NCBI GenBank assembly: GCA_964436305.1
Contig: CAYTCI010000018.1
Span: forward strand, 1 to 56,926
Direction of reading: 5' to 3'
Length of the DNA stretch: 56,926 nucleotides
Source of the DNA: JAKPUX01 sp964436305
Lineage (GTDB): Bacteria > Zhuqueibacterota > Zhuqueibacteria > Residuimicrobiales > Residuimicrobiaceae
Every line of letters begins with the position of its first letter. Position 1 is the first letter of the stretch. This document shows, piece by piece, positions 8,215 to 16,848 of the stretch. Under the pieces are notes generated by a model. That model searched no databases. It saw only the letters and a program-made list of their open reading frames with translations, and was not told the origin of the DNA. The translations under genes and the position numbers were made by a program.

Positions 8215-10533
8215 TTAAAAGCTCCGTCCGAAGACAAAGTGCATCTTCCATTTGGGATCCGGATTGCCCAGGGCATCCACCCGGTCGAATCCGTAGCCGT
8301 AATCGAAGCCGATGATTCCGATCATGGGCATAAAGACACGTCCGCCGATGCCGACCGAGCGCTTCATGGCGAAGGGGTCGATGAGACGGAAGCTGGACCA
8401 GGTCCTGCCCGCCTCGGCAAAGAGCAGGGCAAAGATGGTCGGGTTGGGCGCGATCGGAACGCGCAGTTCAGCGGTGTATTTCAGATAGGATTTGCCTCCT
8501 GCCTCGATGTAGGATGTGCTTTCGCCGAGCGGATCGTCGTAGCCACGCAGGGGAATGGAGCGCGAGAGGCCGTCACCGCCCATGAAAAAGTATTCCAGAT
8601 AGGGGATGCGCGTATTGTTGCCGATGGTCTGCATATAGCCGGCCTGGAAACTCGAGTAGAGCACCAGCTTCCACCAGGAGGGCATGAACCAGTCCATGCG
8701 GAAGGTATGTTTATGAAAATCGACATTGCCGCCGAGCACTGTTCCGCTCATCTCGTTGGTCAGGGTGATCTCCGAGCCCGCGGTCGGGAACTCGGGGCGG
8801 TCAAGGCTGTTGCGGGTGATGATATGGGTGATGCTGCTGCTGGTCAGGGGCCAATCCTGGGTGACGATGCCATTGGGATTGGCGGCGATATAGTAGGAGT
8901 TAAAATCCGAAAGGGTGGTCTCATCCAGTCCGTAGATGATGTCACTGCGGAAAAAGTTGTCCGGCCAGGTCATGTCCCGGCCGAGCCGCATCGAGAAGCC
9001 CCGGCTCGCCTGTTTGTAACCGTAGTAGGCGGCATCGCGTTTGGTATCATAAACGGAGATGCCGGCCAGGGTGGGGGTATCTCTGAACCACGGCTCGGTG
9101 AAGCCGATGTTGAAGGAGCGATAATAGCGTCCGAAATTCCAGTCGAAGCTCAGGCGCTGGCCGTTGCCGAAAAGGTTGGCCATGGCCAGGCCGAGTGAGC
9201 CGATGAATTTGTCGACCTCGGAATAGCCGGCGGACATGTTGGCGGTATCGGTCGATTTTTCCTCGACCTTGAATTCGAGATCGACCTTTTCCTCGTCGAT
9301 GGGGTTGACCTTGGGTTCGACGTTGGCGAAGTAGTTCAGCATATACACCTCGCGCTGGCTGCGCTCGAGGAGGGTGCGGCTGAAGAAATCGCCCGGCAGG
9401 ATCTTGAGTTCGCGGCGGATGACCTTGTCCTTGGTGCGGGAATTGCCGCTGATGGTGATCTCGTTGATGCGGGCCTGTTTGCCCTCGCTGACGGTGAAAT
9501 CGATATTCAGGATGTTGTTGTCGGTCGCCACCTCGGTGGGCTCCACCTGGGCATAGATATAGCCGCGATCATAATAGAGGGAGCCGATATGCTTCTGCAG
9601 GGCTTCGTCGAGCTTTTTCTTGCTGTAGGTCTCGCCGGGAGCGAAGCCGAGATTGGCGGACAACTGATCGTTGGTGAAAACGGTATTGCCCTTCCAGGTG
9701 ACGTTACCGAAGGTATAGAGATCCCCTTCCTGCACCCAGAGGTCGATGAACATGTCGCTGCGGTCGGGGCTGTAGGAGAGCGAGTCCCGCAGGATTTCGG
9801 CGTCGCGGAAGCCGTGATTGAAATAGAAATCGAGCAGTTTGCCCTGGTCCTCGCTGTATTTCTCGCGATCGAAATCGGCGCCGCGCCACCAGCGGTCCTC
9901 CTTGGTCTTCTTCATCTGCTTGCGCAGGCGGCCCTCGGAGAAATGGCTGTTGCCGTGGAAGCGGATCTTTTCGATCTGGACCTTGTTGCCCTCCTCGAAG
10001 ACAAACCGGACCAGCACCCGGTTGCTGTCATCGCGGCTGATGTACTGGTTGACCTTGACCTTGGCCAGCAGGTAACCCTTCTCCCGGTATTTGTCGTAGA
10101 TCTTGGAACGGGCGCGGCTGATCAGGGTTGGGCTGACCACCTGACCGGGATAAAAGTTGAGCAGGGTTTCGATATCGTCTTTCTTGAGCTTTTTATTGCC
10201 TTCGATCTCCACCTTTTCCAGGCGGGGATTCTCGGCGACCTTGATCGTCAGGTAGGCGCCGTCGGCCACTTCACGGTCCACCACAATCTCGATATCGGAA
10301 AAGAGGGTGAGGCGCCAGAGCTGGCGGATCGCCTCCTGGATACCATCGCCGGTCACCTCGCTGCCGATATTGAGGCCGGAGCTGAGCCGGATCATGCTCG
10401 CATCGACGGTCTTGTTCCCCTCCACGGAAAGGCCAAGGATTTTCAGCGAACGCTTCTGGGCAAAACCCGTCAGAGGCAAGATCAACAGGAGCAGCACGAG
10501 CGGTAGGATTCTGCGATGGTGCAGCAAGGTCAT
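8215..10533 (-). CDS. bamA: Outer membrane protein assembly factor BamA
   Basis: BamA is the central subunit of the machinery that folds beta-barrel proteins into the outer membrane. The 772-residue product begins with a signal peptide ending at about GFAQ (25), followed by POTRA modules (for example LKILGLSVEGNKTVDASMI, then VEIEGNKKLKKDDIETLL) to about residue 425, and a C-terminal 16-strand barrel. The loop-6 signature appears as LRGY at 662-665, and the protein ends in Phe (FGRSF), the usual barrel insertion signal. It leads the operon bamA-ompH-lpxD. The 271 bp upstream contain an AT-rich promoter-like tract and a short leader ORF with a strong ribosome site. Confidence 0.96.
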   Translation of the reverse strand: MTLLHHRRILPLVLLLLILPLTGFAQKRSLKILGLSVEGNKTVDASMIRLSSGLNIGSEVTGDGIQEAIRQLWRLTLFSDIEIVVDREVADGAYLTIKVAENPRLEKVEIEGNKKLKKDDIETLLNFYPGQVVSPTLISRARSKIYDKYREKGYLLAKVKVNQYISRDDSNRVLVRFVFEEGNKVQIEKIRFHGNSHFSEGRLRKQMKKTKEDRWWRGADFDREKYSEDQGKLLDFYFNHGFRDAEILRDSLSYSPDRSDMFIDLWVQEGDLYTFGNVTWKGNTVFTNDQLSANLGFAPGETYSKKKLDEALQKHIGSLYYDRGYIYAQVEPTEVATDNNILNIDFTVSEGKQARINEITISGNSRTKDKVIRRELKILPGDFFSRTLLERSQREVYMLNYFANVEPKVNPIDEEKVDLEFKVEEKSTDTANMSAGYSEVDKFIGSLGLAMANLFGNGQRLSFDWNFGRYYRSFNIGFTEPWFRDTPTLAGISVYDTKRDAAYYGYKQASRGFSMRLGRDMTWPDNFFRSDIIYGLDETTLSDFNSYYIAANPNGIVTQDWPLTSSSITHIITRNSLDRPEFPTAGSEITLTNEMSGTVLGGNVDFHKHTFRMDWFMPSWWKLVLYSSFQAGYMQTIGNNTRIPYLEYFFMGGDGLSRSIPLRGYDDPLGESTSYIEAGGKSYLKYTAELRVPIAPNPTIFALLFAEAGRTWSSFRLIDPFAMKRSVGIGGRVFMPMIGIIGFDYGYGFDRVDALGNPDPKWKMHFVFGRSF

Positions 10534-10804
10534 GAGGTTTCAGCCTTTTCCAGTTTGATTAAAACTTTTAAATTTAATAAATTCTAATATTTTTGTAAAG
10601 AGAAATATTTATAAAGGCCGGCTGATCCCCTGTTTCCAGTCGGAAATCATCCTGCGCATGCTGCTGCACCTCCCCTTCGTACCTTGTCTTACTCGCAGCG
10701 GGCCCATAAGTTCCCTTAAAAGGTGCCGGCGGCAGCCGGGGCGATGGTGGAGACGGTTATCACCTGGGGGCGGAGAGGAATCAATGGAAAAATGAAGGGC
10801 TGGA
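10534..10804 (-). promoter_or_regulatory. Leader region of bamA
   Basis: This 271-bp gap between uppS and bamA has two halves. Positions 10561-10615 are very AT-rich, the usual place for a promoter. Positions 10616-10804 are GC-rich and include a small hairpin (CCGGC-TGCC-GCCGG near 10730-10745) and, on the minus strand, the motif GTACGAAGGGGAGGTGCAG directly before a 16-codon ORF. Nearly the same motif occurs upstream of the surface protein gene at 46601. Confidence 0.5.
10609..10659 (-). CDS. Possible 16-residue leader peptide upstream of bamA
   Basis: An ATG nine bases after a strong GGGGAGG ribosome site opens a short frame reading MRRMISDWKQGISRPL and ends at TAA, about 75 bp before bamA. 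The ribosome site is better than that of most genes in the window, so translation is plausible. The peptide is basic with one Trp and matches nothing I know. It could be a regulatory leader, or the motif may work as RNA rather than as a coding start. Confidence 0.35.
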   Translation of the reverse strand: MRRMISDWKQGISRPL

Positions 10805-11590
10805 TCACCCGGTGACCTTGCCGAAGCGGCGCTCGCGGTGCTGATAGGATTCGATCGCATCCAGAAACTGATCGTGGCGGAAGTCGGGCCACAGGATCGG
10901 GGTGATATAGAATTCGGAATAGGCCAGCTGCCAGAGGAGGAAATTGCTCAACCGCAACTCGCCGCTGGTGCGGATGAGCAGGTCGGGATCGCCGATCTCG
11001 GCGGTCTGGAGATGACGGGCAAAGAGGGCTTCGTCGATCTGCTCCGGGTCGAGGCGGCCCGCAGCCGCTTCGCGCGCCAGGGCCCGGGCGGCCTGAGTGA
11101 TCTCCTGCCGTCCGCTGTAGCTGAGGGCGATATTGAGTACCAGGCCGGTGTTTTTGCGCAGCCGGGCGGTCACCGCATTAAAACCGAGCCGCGGCGTCGC
11201 CGGCAGGGCATTGAGATCGCCGATGACCGTGAGGCGGACATTCTTGCGATCCAGCTCATCGGCCTCGCGGCGCACCGTCCGCACCAGCAGGGCCATCAGG
11301 GCGCTGACTTCGCTGCGTGGACGGGCCCAGTTTTCCGAGGAGAAGGTATAGAGCGTCAGCGCCTTGACCCCCAGGGCGCCGGCGGCCTCAGTGCAAGCGC
11401 GCACCGACTCGATCCCCTCCTTGTGGCCCTCCGTGCGCGGCAATCCGCGCCCACGGGCCCAGCGGCCATTGCCGTCCATGATCACCGCGACGTGGCCAGG
11501 TACATTGCCCCGTGCCATGATCCGATTGACTCGCTCCTGATCGATCACTCGCTGCTCGCCATTCGAAATCCAACTACCTCGAAATTGCAT
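10805..11590 (-). CDS. uppS: Undecaprenyl diphosphate synthase (cis-prenyltransferase)
   Basis: UppS extends farnesyl diphosphate with isopentenyl units to the C55 carrier lipid used for peptidoglycan and LPS. The 261-residue product has the invariant IMDGNGRWA at 37-45 (catalytic Asp39) and the C-terminal RERRFG at 252-257. SENWARP follows the conserved TLYTFS. The given ATG has only a weak ribosome site; a GTG 14 codons downstream (position 11548) would give a 247-residue protein closer to the usual size and is a real alternative. It stands upstream of bamA in the envelope cluster and is insulated on its 5' side by the terminator of the preceding TPR lipoprotein gene. Confidence 0.94.
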   Translation of the reverse strand: MQFRGSWISNGEQRVIDQERVNRIMARGNVPGHVAVIMDGNGRWARGRGLPRTEGHKEGIESVRACTEAAGALGVKALTLYTFSSENWARPRSEVSALMALLVRTVRREADELDRKNVRLTVIGDLNALPATPRLGFNAVTARLRKNTGLVLNIALSYSGRQEITQAARALAREAAAGRLDPEQIDEALFARHLQTAEIGDPDLLIRTSGELRLSNFLLWQLAYSEFYITPILWPDFRHDQFLDAIESYQHRERRFGKVTG

Positions 11591-11658
11591 CCACCGCGGC
11601 CCTGTGCCGCGGTTGCTGTTTGTATTAATAAACGGAAATTTTACATGATATTCAAGGC

Positions 11659-11689
11659 AAAAAAAAGCCCCACAGCGCGTGCGGGGCTT
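11659..11689 (-). terminator. Rho-independent terminator after the TPR lipoprotein gene
   Basis: On the minus strand a stem AGCCCCGCA/TGTGGGGCT with a short loop is followed by eight T residues, 18 bases after the stop codon at 11707. It separates the lipoprotein gene from uppS. Confidence 0.88.
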
Positions 11690-11706
11690 GCAGGTTGCGG
11701 GAGCGG

Positions 11707-12819
11707 TTACTTGCGCAACTGCTCGGCCTTGTTGAAGAATTCAGCGCCCTTGGCCTGGTCGCCGATGTTGATATAGGCGACGCCAAGGTTGTAATAGACG
11801 GCCGAGTTCTCCGGTTTGACCGCGATCGCCTTCTCCAGAAAGGGGATGGCTGCTTTGTAAAACTCCTTCAGTTTGGCGACATCGGTTTCCGCGACGGTCT
11901 GTTTGGCGGTTTCCTTATCGACGAGGCTCTTGCGCAGGTCATCGGCCATGGTCAGATAGGCATTGCCGACATTGAGATTGGCATCATAGTCCTCGGGGCT
12001 CAGGGAGATGACCTTCTGGAACAGCTCGATGGCCTTGTCGTACGCCTTGTTGAGGTAGTGCAGGCGCGCCAGGTTGAAAATAAGATCCTGATCGTTGGGA
12101 TTCTTGGCCAGGGCGGACTCATAGGTCGCCAGCGCCTTGTCGTTCTGGCCGCTCAGGTCGTAGGCCATGGCCAGATTGGAGATGGCATCCAGGTTGGCCG
12201 AATCGATCGCCAGCGTCCGCTGGGCCGCCTCTTCAGCCTTGGGGTAATCCTTGGTCTCCATGTAAAGGCGGGTCACTTCATTGAGGATGGCCACCTCTTT
12301 GGGATTGATGCCGAGGTATTTTTCATAGATCGCGATCGCGCTGGCGGTGTTGTTGCTGCGCAGATAGGAGTAGGCCAGGTTCTTGTAGGCTTCGACGCGG
12401 CTGGGATCGATCGTGATGGCCGCAGTGAACTCCTTGACGGCGCCTTCGAGATCAGCGGTCTGGCCCTCTTTGGCGTTCACCTTGGACACGCCCTGATTGA
12501 AGGAGGAGACCCAATACTTCTCGCGCGTATTCTTGATCTGGGTCGCAAAGGTGGGAGCCAGGGAGAGAGAGGTGTTGAACATCTGGTTCATTTTGTCCCA
12601 CATGCCCTTGTTGCCATAGCCCTCGCCGAGGAGATAGTGGGCTTCGGCATCGTTCGGGGTGATCTGCACGGCCTGTTCGAGCTGCTCGATGGCCTTGTCC
12701 CAGTTGTTCTGGCTGATATACACCTTGGCGGAGGTCACCTCTTTGGTCGGGCATCCCGTCAGCGTGACAAGCGCGACCAGCATGACGATCGGCAGGATGC
12801 GAGAGAAAAATCTTTTCAT
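11707..12819 (-). CDS. TPR-repeat lipoprotein
   Basis: A 370-residue exported lipoprotein. Residues 1-22 form a signal peptide ending in the lipobox LTGC (Cys23). The remainder is built from tetratricopeptide repeats, about eight by eye, for example NNWDKAIEQLEQAVQITPND near the start and the NSAVYYNLGVAYINIGDQAKG unit at the end, with one Lys/Thr-rich interruption near residues 295-320. TPR lipoproteins of this type act as scaffolds on the inner or outer membrane, but the partner is not evident. It is a single-gene unit: AT-rich DNA with a TATAAT-like element lies upstream and a clear terminator lies downstream. The location beside uppS and waaA suggests envelope work only by association. 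Confidence 0.85.
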   Translation of the reverse strand: MKRFFSRILPIVMLVALVTLTGCPTKEVTSAKVYISQNNWDKAIEQLEQAVQITPNDAEAHYLLGEGYGNKGMWDKMNQMFNTSLSLAPTFATQIKNTREKYWVSSFNQGVSKVNAKEGQTADLEGAVKEFTAAITIDPSRVEAYKNLAYSYLRSNNTASAIAIYEKYLGINPKEVAILNEVTRLYMETKDYPKAEEAAQRTLAIDSANLDAISNLAMAYDLSGQNDKALATYESALAKNPNDQDLIFNLARLHYLNKAYDKAIELFQKVISLSPEDYDANLNVGNAYLTMADDLRKSLVDKETAKQTVAETDVAKLKEFYKAAIPFLEKAIAVKPENSAVYYNLGVAYINIGDQAKGAEFFNKAEQLRK

Positions 12820-12883
12820 TTTTATACTCCCGGGTTAAGGATTTGGATTTTATTATAAAAGTTACTATAAAAATATTTTTTAA

Positions 12884-13930
12884 TCAAGCTTTTAGTTCAA
12901 TTTTTGCCAAACTTTCCTCATAGGGGGGGCGGAGGATCCCCTTCTCGGTAATGAAGGCATCGATCAGCCTGGCCGGGGTGACATCAAAGGCAGGATTGAG
13001 GACGGGGACCCCCTCGGGCACGGCCCGCACACCGCCGCAGCGCTCGACCTCGAGGGCGCTGCGCTGCTCAATCGGGATTTGCTCGCCAGTACGGATCTCC
13101 GGATCAAAGGTGGAGAGCGGGGCGGCGATGTAGAAAGGAATACGGAAGTGGCGCGCGAGGATAGCCAGACCGCTGGTGCCGATCTTGTTGGCGGTGTCGC
13201 CATTGCGTGCGATGCGGTCGGCGCCGACGATGATCATCTGCACGAGGCCGCGCGCCATGGCCCAGGCGGCCATATTGTCGCACAGGACGGTCACCGGGAT
13301 CTCTTCCTCGGCCAGCTCCCAGGCGGTGATGCGGCTGCCCTGCAGCAGCGGCCGGGTCTCGCAGGCATAGACCTGCACCTTTTTGCCTTGCTGCACGGCG
13401 CTGCGGATGATACCGAGGGCGGTGCCATGACCGCCGGTGGCATAGGCGCCGGCGTTGCAGTAGGTCATCACCGAGACATTCTGCGGCAGCAGGCCCGCTC
13501 CGGTACGTCCAATCGCGCGGCAGCGCTCGACATCGTCGCTGTGGATCAGTTGCGCCTCGGCTAGCAGGGCCTGTTTGATCTCGCGCAGCGGCCGGCTGAG
13601 CAGGCGCATCAGGGCTGTGCGCATGCGCTCGAGGGTCCAAAAGAGATTGCGCGCGGTCGGCCGCGCATGGCCGAGGGCCTCCACCGCCTGATTGACCGTC
13701 TGAAGGAAACCGGGGCGGTCCGATTCCTCAAGATACCAGACCGAGAGCACCACCCCGTAGGCGGCGGCGATGCCGATGGCCGGGGCGCCGCGGACGTTCA
13801 TTTCGCGGATCGCCTTGACAACCCCCTGGTAGTCGGAAATCTCGAGCAGGACCAGTTCCTCGGGGAGTCTGGTTTGATCCAGGATCCGGACCCGGCCGTC
13901 ATGCCAGGCGATCCCCTGCAGCTCATCCAT
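12884..13930 (-). CDS. mtnA: S-methyl-5-thioribose-1-phosphate isomerase
   Basis: MtnA interconverts the aldose and ketose forms of methylthioribose 1-phosphate in methionine salvage. The 348-residue product shows NVRGAPAIGI at 45-54, the catalytic Cys158 in TYCNAGAYATGGHGT and Asp238 in GADRIARNGD, matching Cys160 and Asp240 of the B. subtilis enzyme. The ATG at 13928-13930 gives the typical short N-terminus and overlaps the waaA stop by eight bases, so it is translated with waaA. No other methionine salvage gene is in the window. An eIF2B-like relative is possible in principle, but both catalytic residues are present. Confidence 0.94.
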   Translation of the reverse strand: MDELQGIAWHDGRVRILDQTRLPEELVLLEISDYQGVVKAIREMNVRGAPAIGIAAAYGVVLSVWYLEESDRPGFLQTVNQAVEALGHARPTARNLFWTLERMRTALMRLLSRPLREIKQALLAEAQLIHSDDVERCRAIGRTGAGLLPQNVSVMTYCNAGAYATGGHGTALGIIRSAVQQGKKVQVYACETRPLLQGSRITAWELAEEEIPVTVLCDNMAAWAMARGLVQMIIVGADRIARNGDTANKIGTSGLAILARHFRIPFYIAAPLSTFDPEIRTGEQIPIEQRSALEVERCGGVRAVPEGVPVLNPAFDVTPARLIDAFITEKGILRPPYEESLAKIELKA

Positions 13931-15233
13931 GGTTGCACTCCTCTCCCGCCGGCAAATGGCGAATGATGGCATCAACGACCCGCTCGCTGGCCCCGAGATT
14001 TTCCCGGACCATCTTCAGGGCCTCCTCCCCGCTCGACCGGATCGTCTCCCCCCCCTCGAGAAATCCCGCGAGCAGGCGCGTCATCTCCTCCGTCGTGGTG
14101 ATTTCGATCCCGCCGCCGCGGCGCTTGAGTTCGGCGGCCTCGAGCGAATTGATATGGCGCGGGCCGAAGGCCACGGCGCAGCCATGCGCCGCCGGTTCCA
14201 GCACGCTGTGTACGCCGGGGCCAAAGCCGCCGCCGACAAAGGCGAGTCCGCCCAAAGCATAGAGGTTGGCCAGCAGGCCGACGCGGTCGATCAGGAGAAC
14301 GCGAAAAGGAAGAGCCGGATCGAAGCCGGCCAGGCGCAGCGAAGGAATCGCGGCCGCAGCGAGAACGCTCTCGATGCCGCGGAGATGCTCTTCGGTGGTC
14401 TCATGCGGGGCGATGATCAGCGTCAGCTCCGGGTCACGCTGCAACGCCGTGATCAGGGCGGGCAGGATCACCTTTTCATCGCTCGGCCAGGTGCTGCCGG
14501 CGACCACACAGCGCTCGCGCCGGAACCGCCCGCTGGTACGCAGAAACTCGATCCGCCCGGTTTCGAGCGCCCGCAGGTTCACCTGGTCGTACCGGCTGTC
14601 GCCGCTGACCTCGATCCTGCCGGGCTCTGAATAGATCCAGCGAAAGGGGGCGATATTTTCCGCCGTGGTCACGAGGATCTCGGCGAAGGTGGCATAGACC
14701 GGGCGCAGAACAGCGCGCGTCAGGCGCACGGTGCGCAGCCGCTGCGGCGTCAGGCTGGCATCCACCAGCAGTGAGGGGATCCGGCGACGTTGCAGCTGGC
14801 GCTGCAGATTGGGCCAGATGTCATGGCGGATGATGAGGTGGACAGCAGGCTGCAGGATATCGAGGAAAACGCCGGTCTGACGCCAGGAATCGAGGGGCAG
14901 ATAGGTGATCAGATCGGCCTCGGTGTATTTTTGGGCGGGCTCAAAGCCCGAGGGTGAGAAAAAGGAGAGGACGATCCGGCACTGCGGCAGCCGCTGGCGC
15001 AGCACCCGCACGATCGGCTTGGCCTGTTCGAACTCGCCCAGCGAGGCCACATGAATCCAGAGGCGCGGCCCCGGCGCCAGCGTGCTGCAGAGCGTCCGCA
15101 GACGCGGCAAAAGCGCGCGACGTCCGGCAAGACCACGCGCTACTTTGCGGTTGAACAGTGACGTGAGGCGGATGGCGAGCGAAAAGAGGGGGATGAAGAT
15201 CCCGTTATAGATCAGCAAGATAATGGGCTGCAT
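13923..15233 (-). CDS. waaA: 3-deoxy-D-manno-octulosonic acid (Kdo) transferase
   Basis: WaaA (KdtA) adds Kdo from CMP-Kdo to lipid IVA at the cytoplasmic face of the inner membrane. The 436-residue protein begins with a membrane-anchoring helix (about 1-25), followed by the family signature HVASLGEFEQAKPI at 61-74, whose Glu67 is the likely catalytic base. A second GT-B domain contains FVGGGFGPGVHSVLEPAAHG, the donor-binding segment. The length is typical. It overlaps mtnA and follows a small LytR_C gene. Together with lpxA, lpxC, lpxD and lptE it shows that this organism makes LPS. Confidence 0.96.
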   Translation of the reverse strand: MQPIILLIYNGIFIPLFSLAIRLTSLFNRKVARGLAGRRALLPRLRTLCSTLAPGPRLWIHVASLGEFEQAKPIVRVLRQRLPQCRIVLSFFSPSGFEPAQKYTEADLITYLPLDSWRQTGVFLDILQPAVHLIIRHDIWPNLQRQLQRRRIPSLLVDASLTPQRLRTVRLTRAVLRPVYATFAEILVTTAENIAPFRWIYSEPGRIEVSGDSRYDQVNLRALETGRIEFLRTSGRFRRERCVVAGSTWPSDEKVILPALITALQRDPELTLIIAPHETTEEHLRGIESVLAAAAIPSLRLAGFDPALPFRVLLIDRVGLLANLYALGGLAFVGGGFGPGVHSVLEPAAHGCAVAFGPRHINSLEAAELKRRGGGIEITTTEEMTRLLAGFLEGGETIRSSGEEALKMVRENLGASERVVDAIIRHLPAGEECNHG

Positions 15234-15261
15234 GCCTGTAAGCGGATTGGTGCGAAAGGAT

Positions 15262-15287
15262 CAGGCCTCCCCTTGCGGGGAGGCCTG
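15262..15287 (-). terminator. GC-rich hairpin after the LytR_C gene
   Basis: A perfect 11-bp stem (CAGGCCTCCCC and its complement) with a TTGC loop lies just past the stop codon at 15294. Only a weak T-rich tail follows on the minus strand, so termination may be partial, allowing read-through into waaA-mtnA. Confidence 0.55.
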
Positions 15288-15293
15288 GCGGAA

Positions 15294-15821
15294 TCAATGT
15301 TTTTTGCGGTATGCGCGCAGATCCTTATAGTCAGCGCCAACGACGAATTCGACGTCGCTTTGCGCGGTCCTGCTTTCAATAGTCAGGATGCGATCGCGGG
15401 AGAGGCCGACGACCGAGGCGATCCGTTCGACCTCCTTGCTGTCGACCTGACCGCGATTGATCAACACGGACTTTTCATAATCGGAGGTTTCCGCATTGCC
15501 TACCGCGACGACATTGTATTGTTTTTCCCGCAGCGCATCGGCGAAAACCTTGGCGACGCCCGTGGCGCCACAGCCGTTGAGCACCGAAACACTGGTCGAG
15601 CTGCGGTCGACGATGGTGGTGGGTGTGCCACCGGAGGGCAGCACGATCTTTTTCACCAGGGAGGCGATCAGAACGATATTAACAACCAGAAGCCCCCAAA
15701 TGAGAATGTTTTTCCCGCCTTTTTTGAAAAAGCCGGCGCCAGGACTCGAACTCCGTGCCGACTTTTGGCTAGCAGGCCGTTTGACATAGACTTTTCTGTT
15801 GGTAAATGATCTCTTGGTCAC
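15294..15821 (-). CDS. Membrane-anchored LytR C-terminal domain protein
   Basis: A 175-residue protein with a basic N-terminus (about 1-37), one membrane helix (about 38-56, ILIWGLLVVNIVLIASL) and a periplasmic domain from about 75 that reads VSVLNGCGATGVAKVFADAL, the start of the LytR_C fold. In Actinobacteria and Firmicutes this fold follows LytR-CpsA-Psr ligases; here the ligase domain is missing and the domain stands alone on a membrane anchor. Its role is unknown; glycan or cell wall binding is an inference. GTG at 15819-15821 is taken as start, with GGAAGGA upstream. It precedes waaA, separated by a hairpin. Confidence 0.75.
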   Translation of the reverse strand: MTKRSFTNRKVYVKRPASQKSARSSSPGAGFFKKGGKNILIWGLLVVNIVLIASLVKKIVLPSGGTPTTIVDRSSTSVSVLNGCGATGVAKVFADALREKQYNVVAVGNAETSDYEKSVLINRGQVDSKEVERIASVVGLSRDRILTIESRTAQSDVEFVVGADYKDLRAYRKKH

Positions 15822-15960
15822 AGCCTTGTTCCTTCCCGTTTACCCGTACTTATTTACCGCGCGAAACCGCCCCATCCCCCGATCAACGATTTGATATCAA
15901 TAAAGATATAAAAAATAACGAGAAAAACAACAAATAATTTGGCTTTTTTGCGGCCGCCGG

Positions 15961-16830
15961 CTAGTCATTTTTAACGGCAAGGCGCATATTGTCGATCAAG
16001 CGGGTCCGGCCGATGTAAACCGCCAGCATGGCCTGGACATCCCCGGTGATTTGCCGGACCGGCTCGAGCGTATCGGGATCGACCAGGGCGATATAGTCGA
16101 CCCGGCTCGAGGCCATCCCGTCAATGAGGATCTGCATCGCGGCGATGACAGCCGCGGCCTCCCGCTCCCCGCTCCGGACGAGCCCCTCGGCCAGGCGCAA
16201 GGACTGGTAGAGTACCGTCGCCTCGGCGCGCTGTTGTGGCGAGAGATAGCTGTTGCGCGAGCTCATGGCCAGACCGGAGGCTTCCCGCACGGTCGGCGCG
16301 ACCTCGATCGCAATGCCAAAACCGAGATCCCGGGTCATCCGGCGCACGACCGCGGCCTGCTGGTAATCCTTGGCCCCGAACACGGCGATGTGCGGCCGGG
16401 TGAGATGGAACAGGAGCGTGACCACCGTCGTCACCCCGTCGAAATGGCCGGGGCGAGAGGCGCCACAGAGCCCGGCGGTGAGTCCCTCCACATGGACGCT
16501 GGTCTGAAAGCCGGCGGGATAGAGATCGGCCGCCTCGGGGAGGAAGAGGAGATCCGCCCCCTCGCGGGCGACGACCGCCTTGTCGTGTTCAAGATCGCGG
16601 GGATAGGCGGCGAAATCCTCGTTCGGGCCGAACTGGATCGGATTGACGAAGAGGCTGACGACCACGCGGTCGGCCAGCTGGCGGGCGCGGCGGATGAGGC
16701 TGGCATGACCCTCATGGAGAAAACCCATGGTCGGCACCAGGGCGATCGTCGAGCCCTGGCTGCGCCAGAGTTCAGCCTGGGCGCGCATCTCCTCGGGGTG
16801 ACGGATCAGGGTGAGAACGGAATCGGACAC
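15961..16830 (-). CDS. panC: Pantothenate synthetase
   Basis: PanC ligates pantoate and beta-alanine using ATP, via pantoyl-adenylate, to give pantothenate for coenzyme A. The 289-residue product has the nucleotide-binding PTMGFLHEGH at 33-42 (the HIGH-like motif), FVNPIQFGPNEDF, and SSRNSYLSPQQR near 192. A GTG start at 16828-16830 is supported by AGGAG six bases upstream. It lies 18 bp after panB and forms a pathway pair with it; coaE, the last CoA enzyme, is elsewhere in the window. Confidence 0.96.
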   Translation of the reverse strand: MSDSVLTLIRHPEEMRAQAELWRSQGSTIALVPTMGFLHEGHASLIRRARQLADRVVVSLFVNPIQFGPNEDFAAYPRDLEHDKAVVAREGADLLFLPEAADLYPAGFQTSVHVEGLTAGLCGASRPGHFDGVTTVVTLLFHLTRPHIAVFGAKDYQQAAVVRRMTRDLGFGIAIEVAPTVREASGLAMSSRNSYLSPQQRAEATVLYQSLRLAEGLVRSGEREAAAVIAAMQILIDGMASSRVDYIALVDPDTLEPVRQITGDVQAMLAVYIGRTRLIDNMRLAVKND

Positions 16831-16848
16831 GCAATACTCCTGTATACT

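Noticed and set aside
15935..15962. Terminator of panC at the GCGGCCGCCGGC palindrome
   Set aside because: The adjoining T-run lies on the plus strand, the wrong side for a minus-strand transcript.
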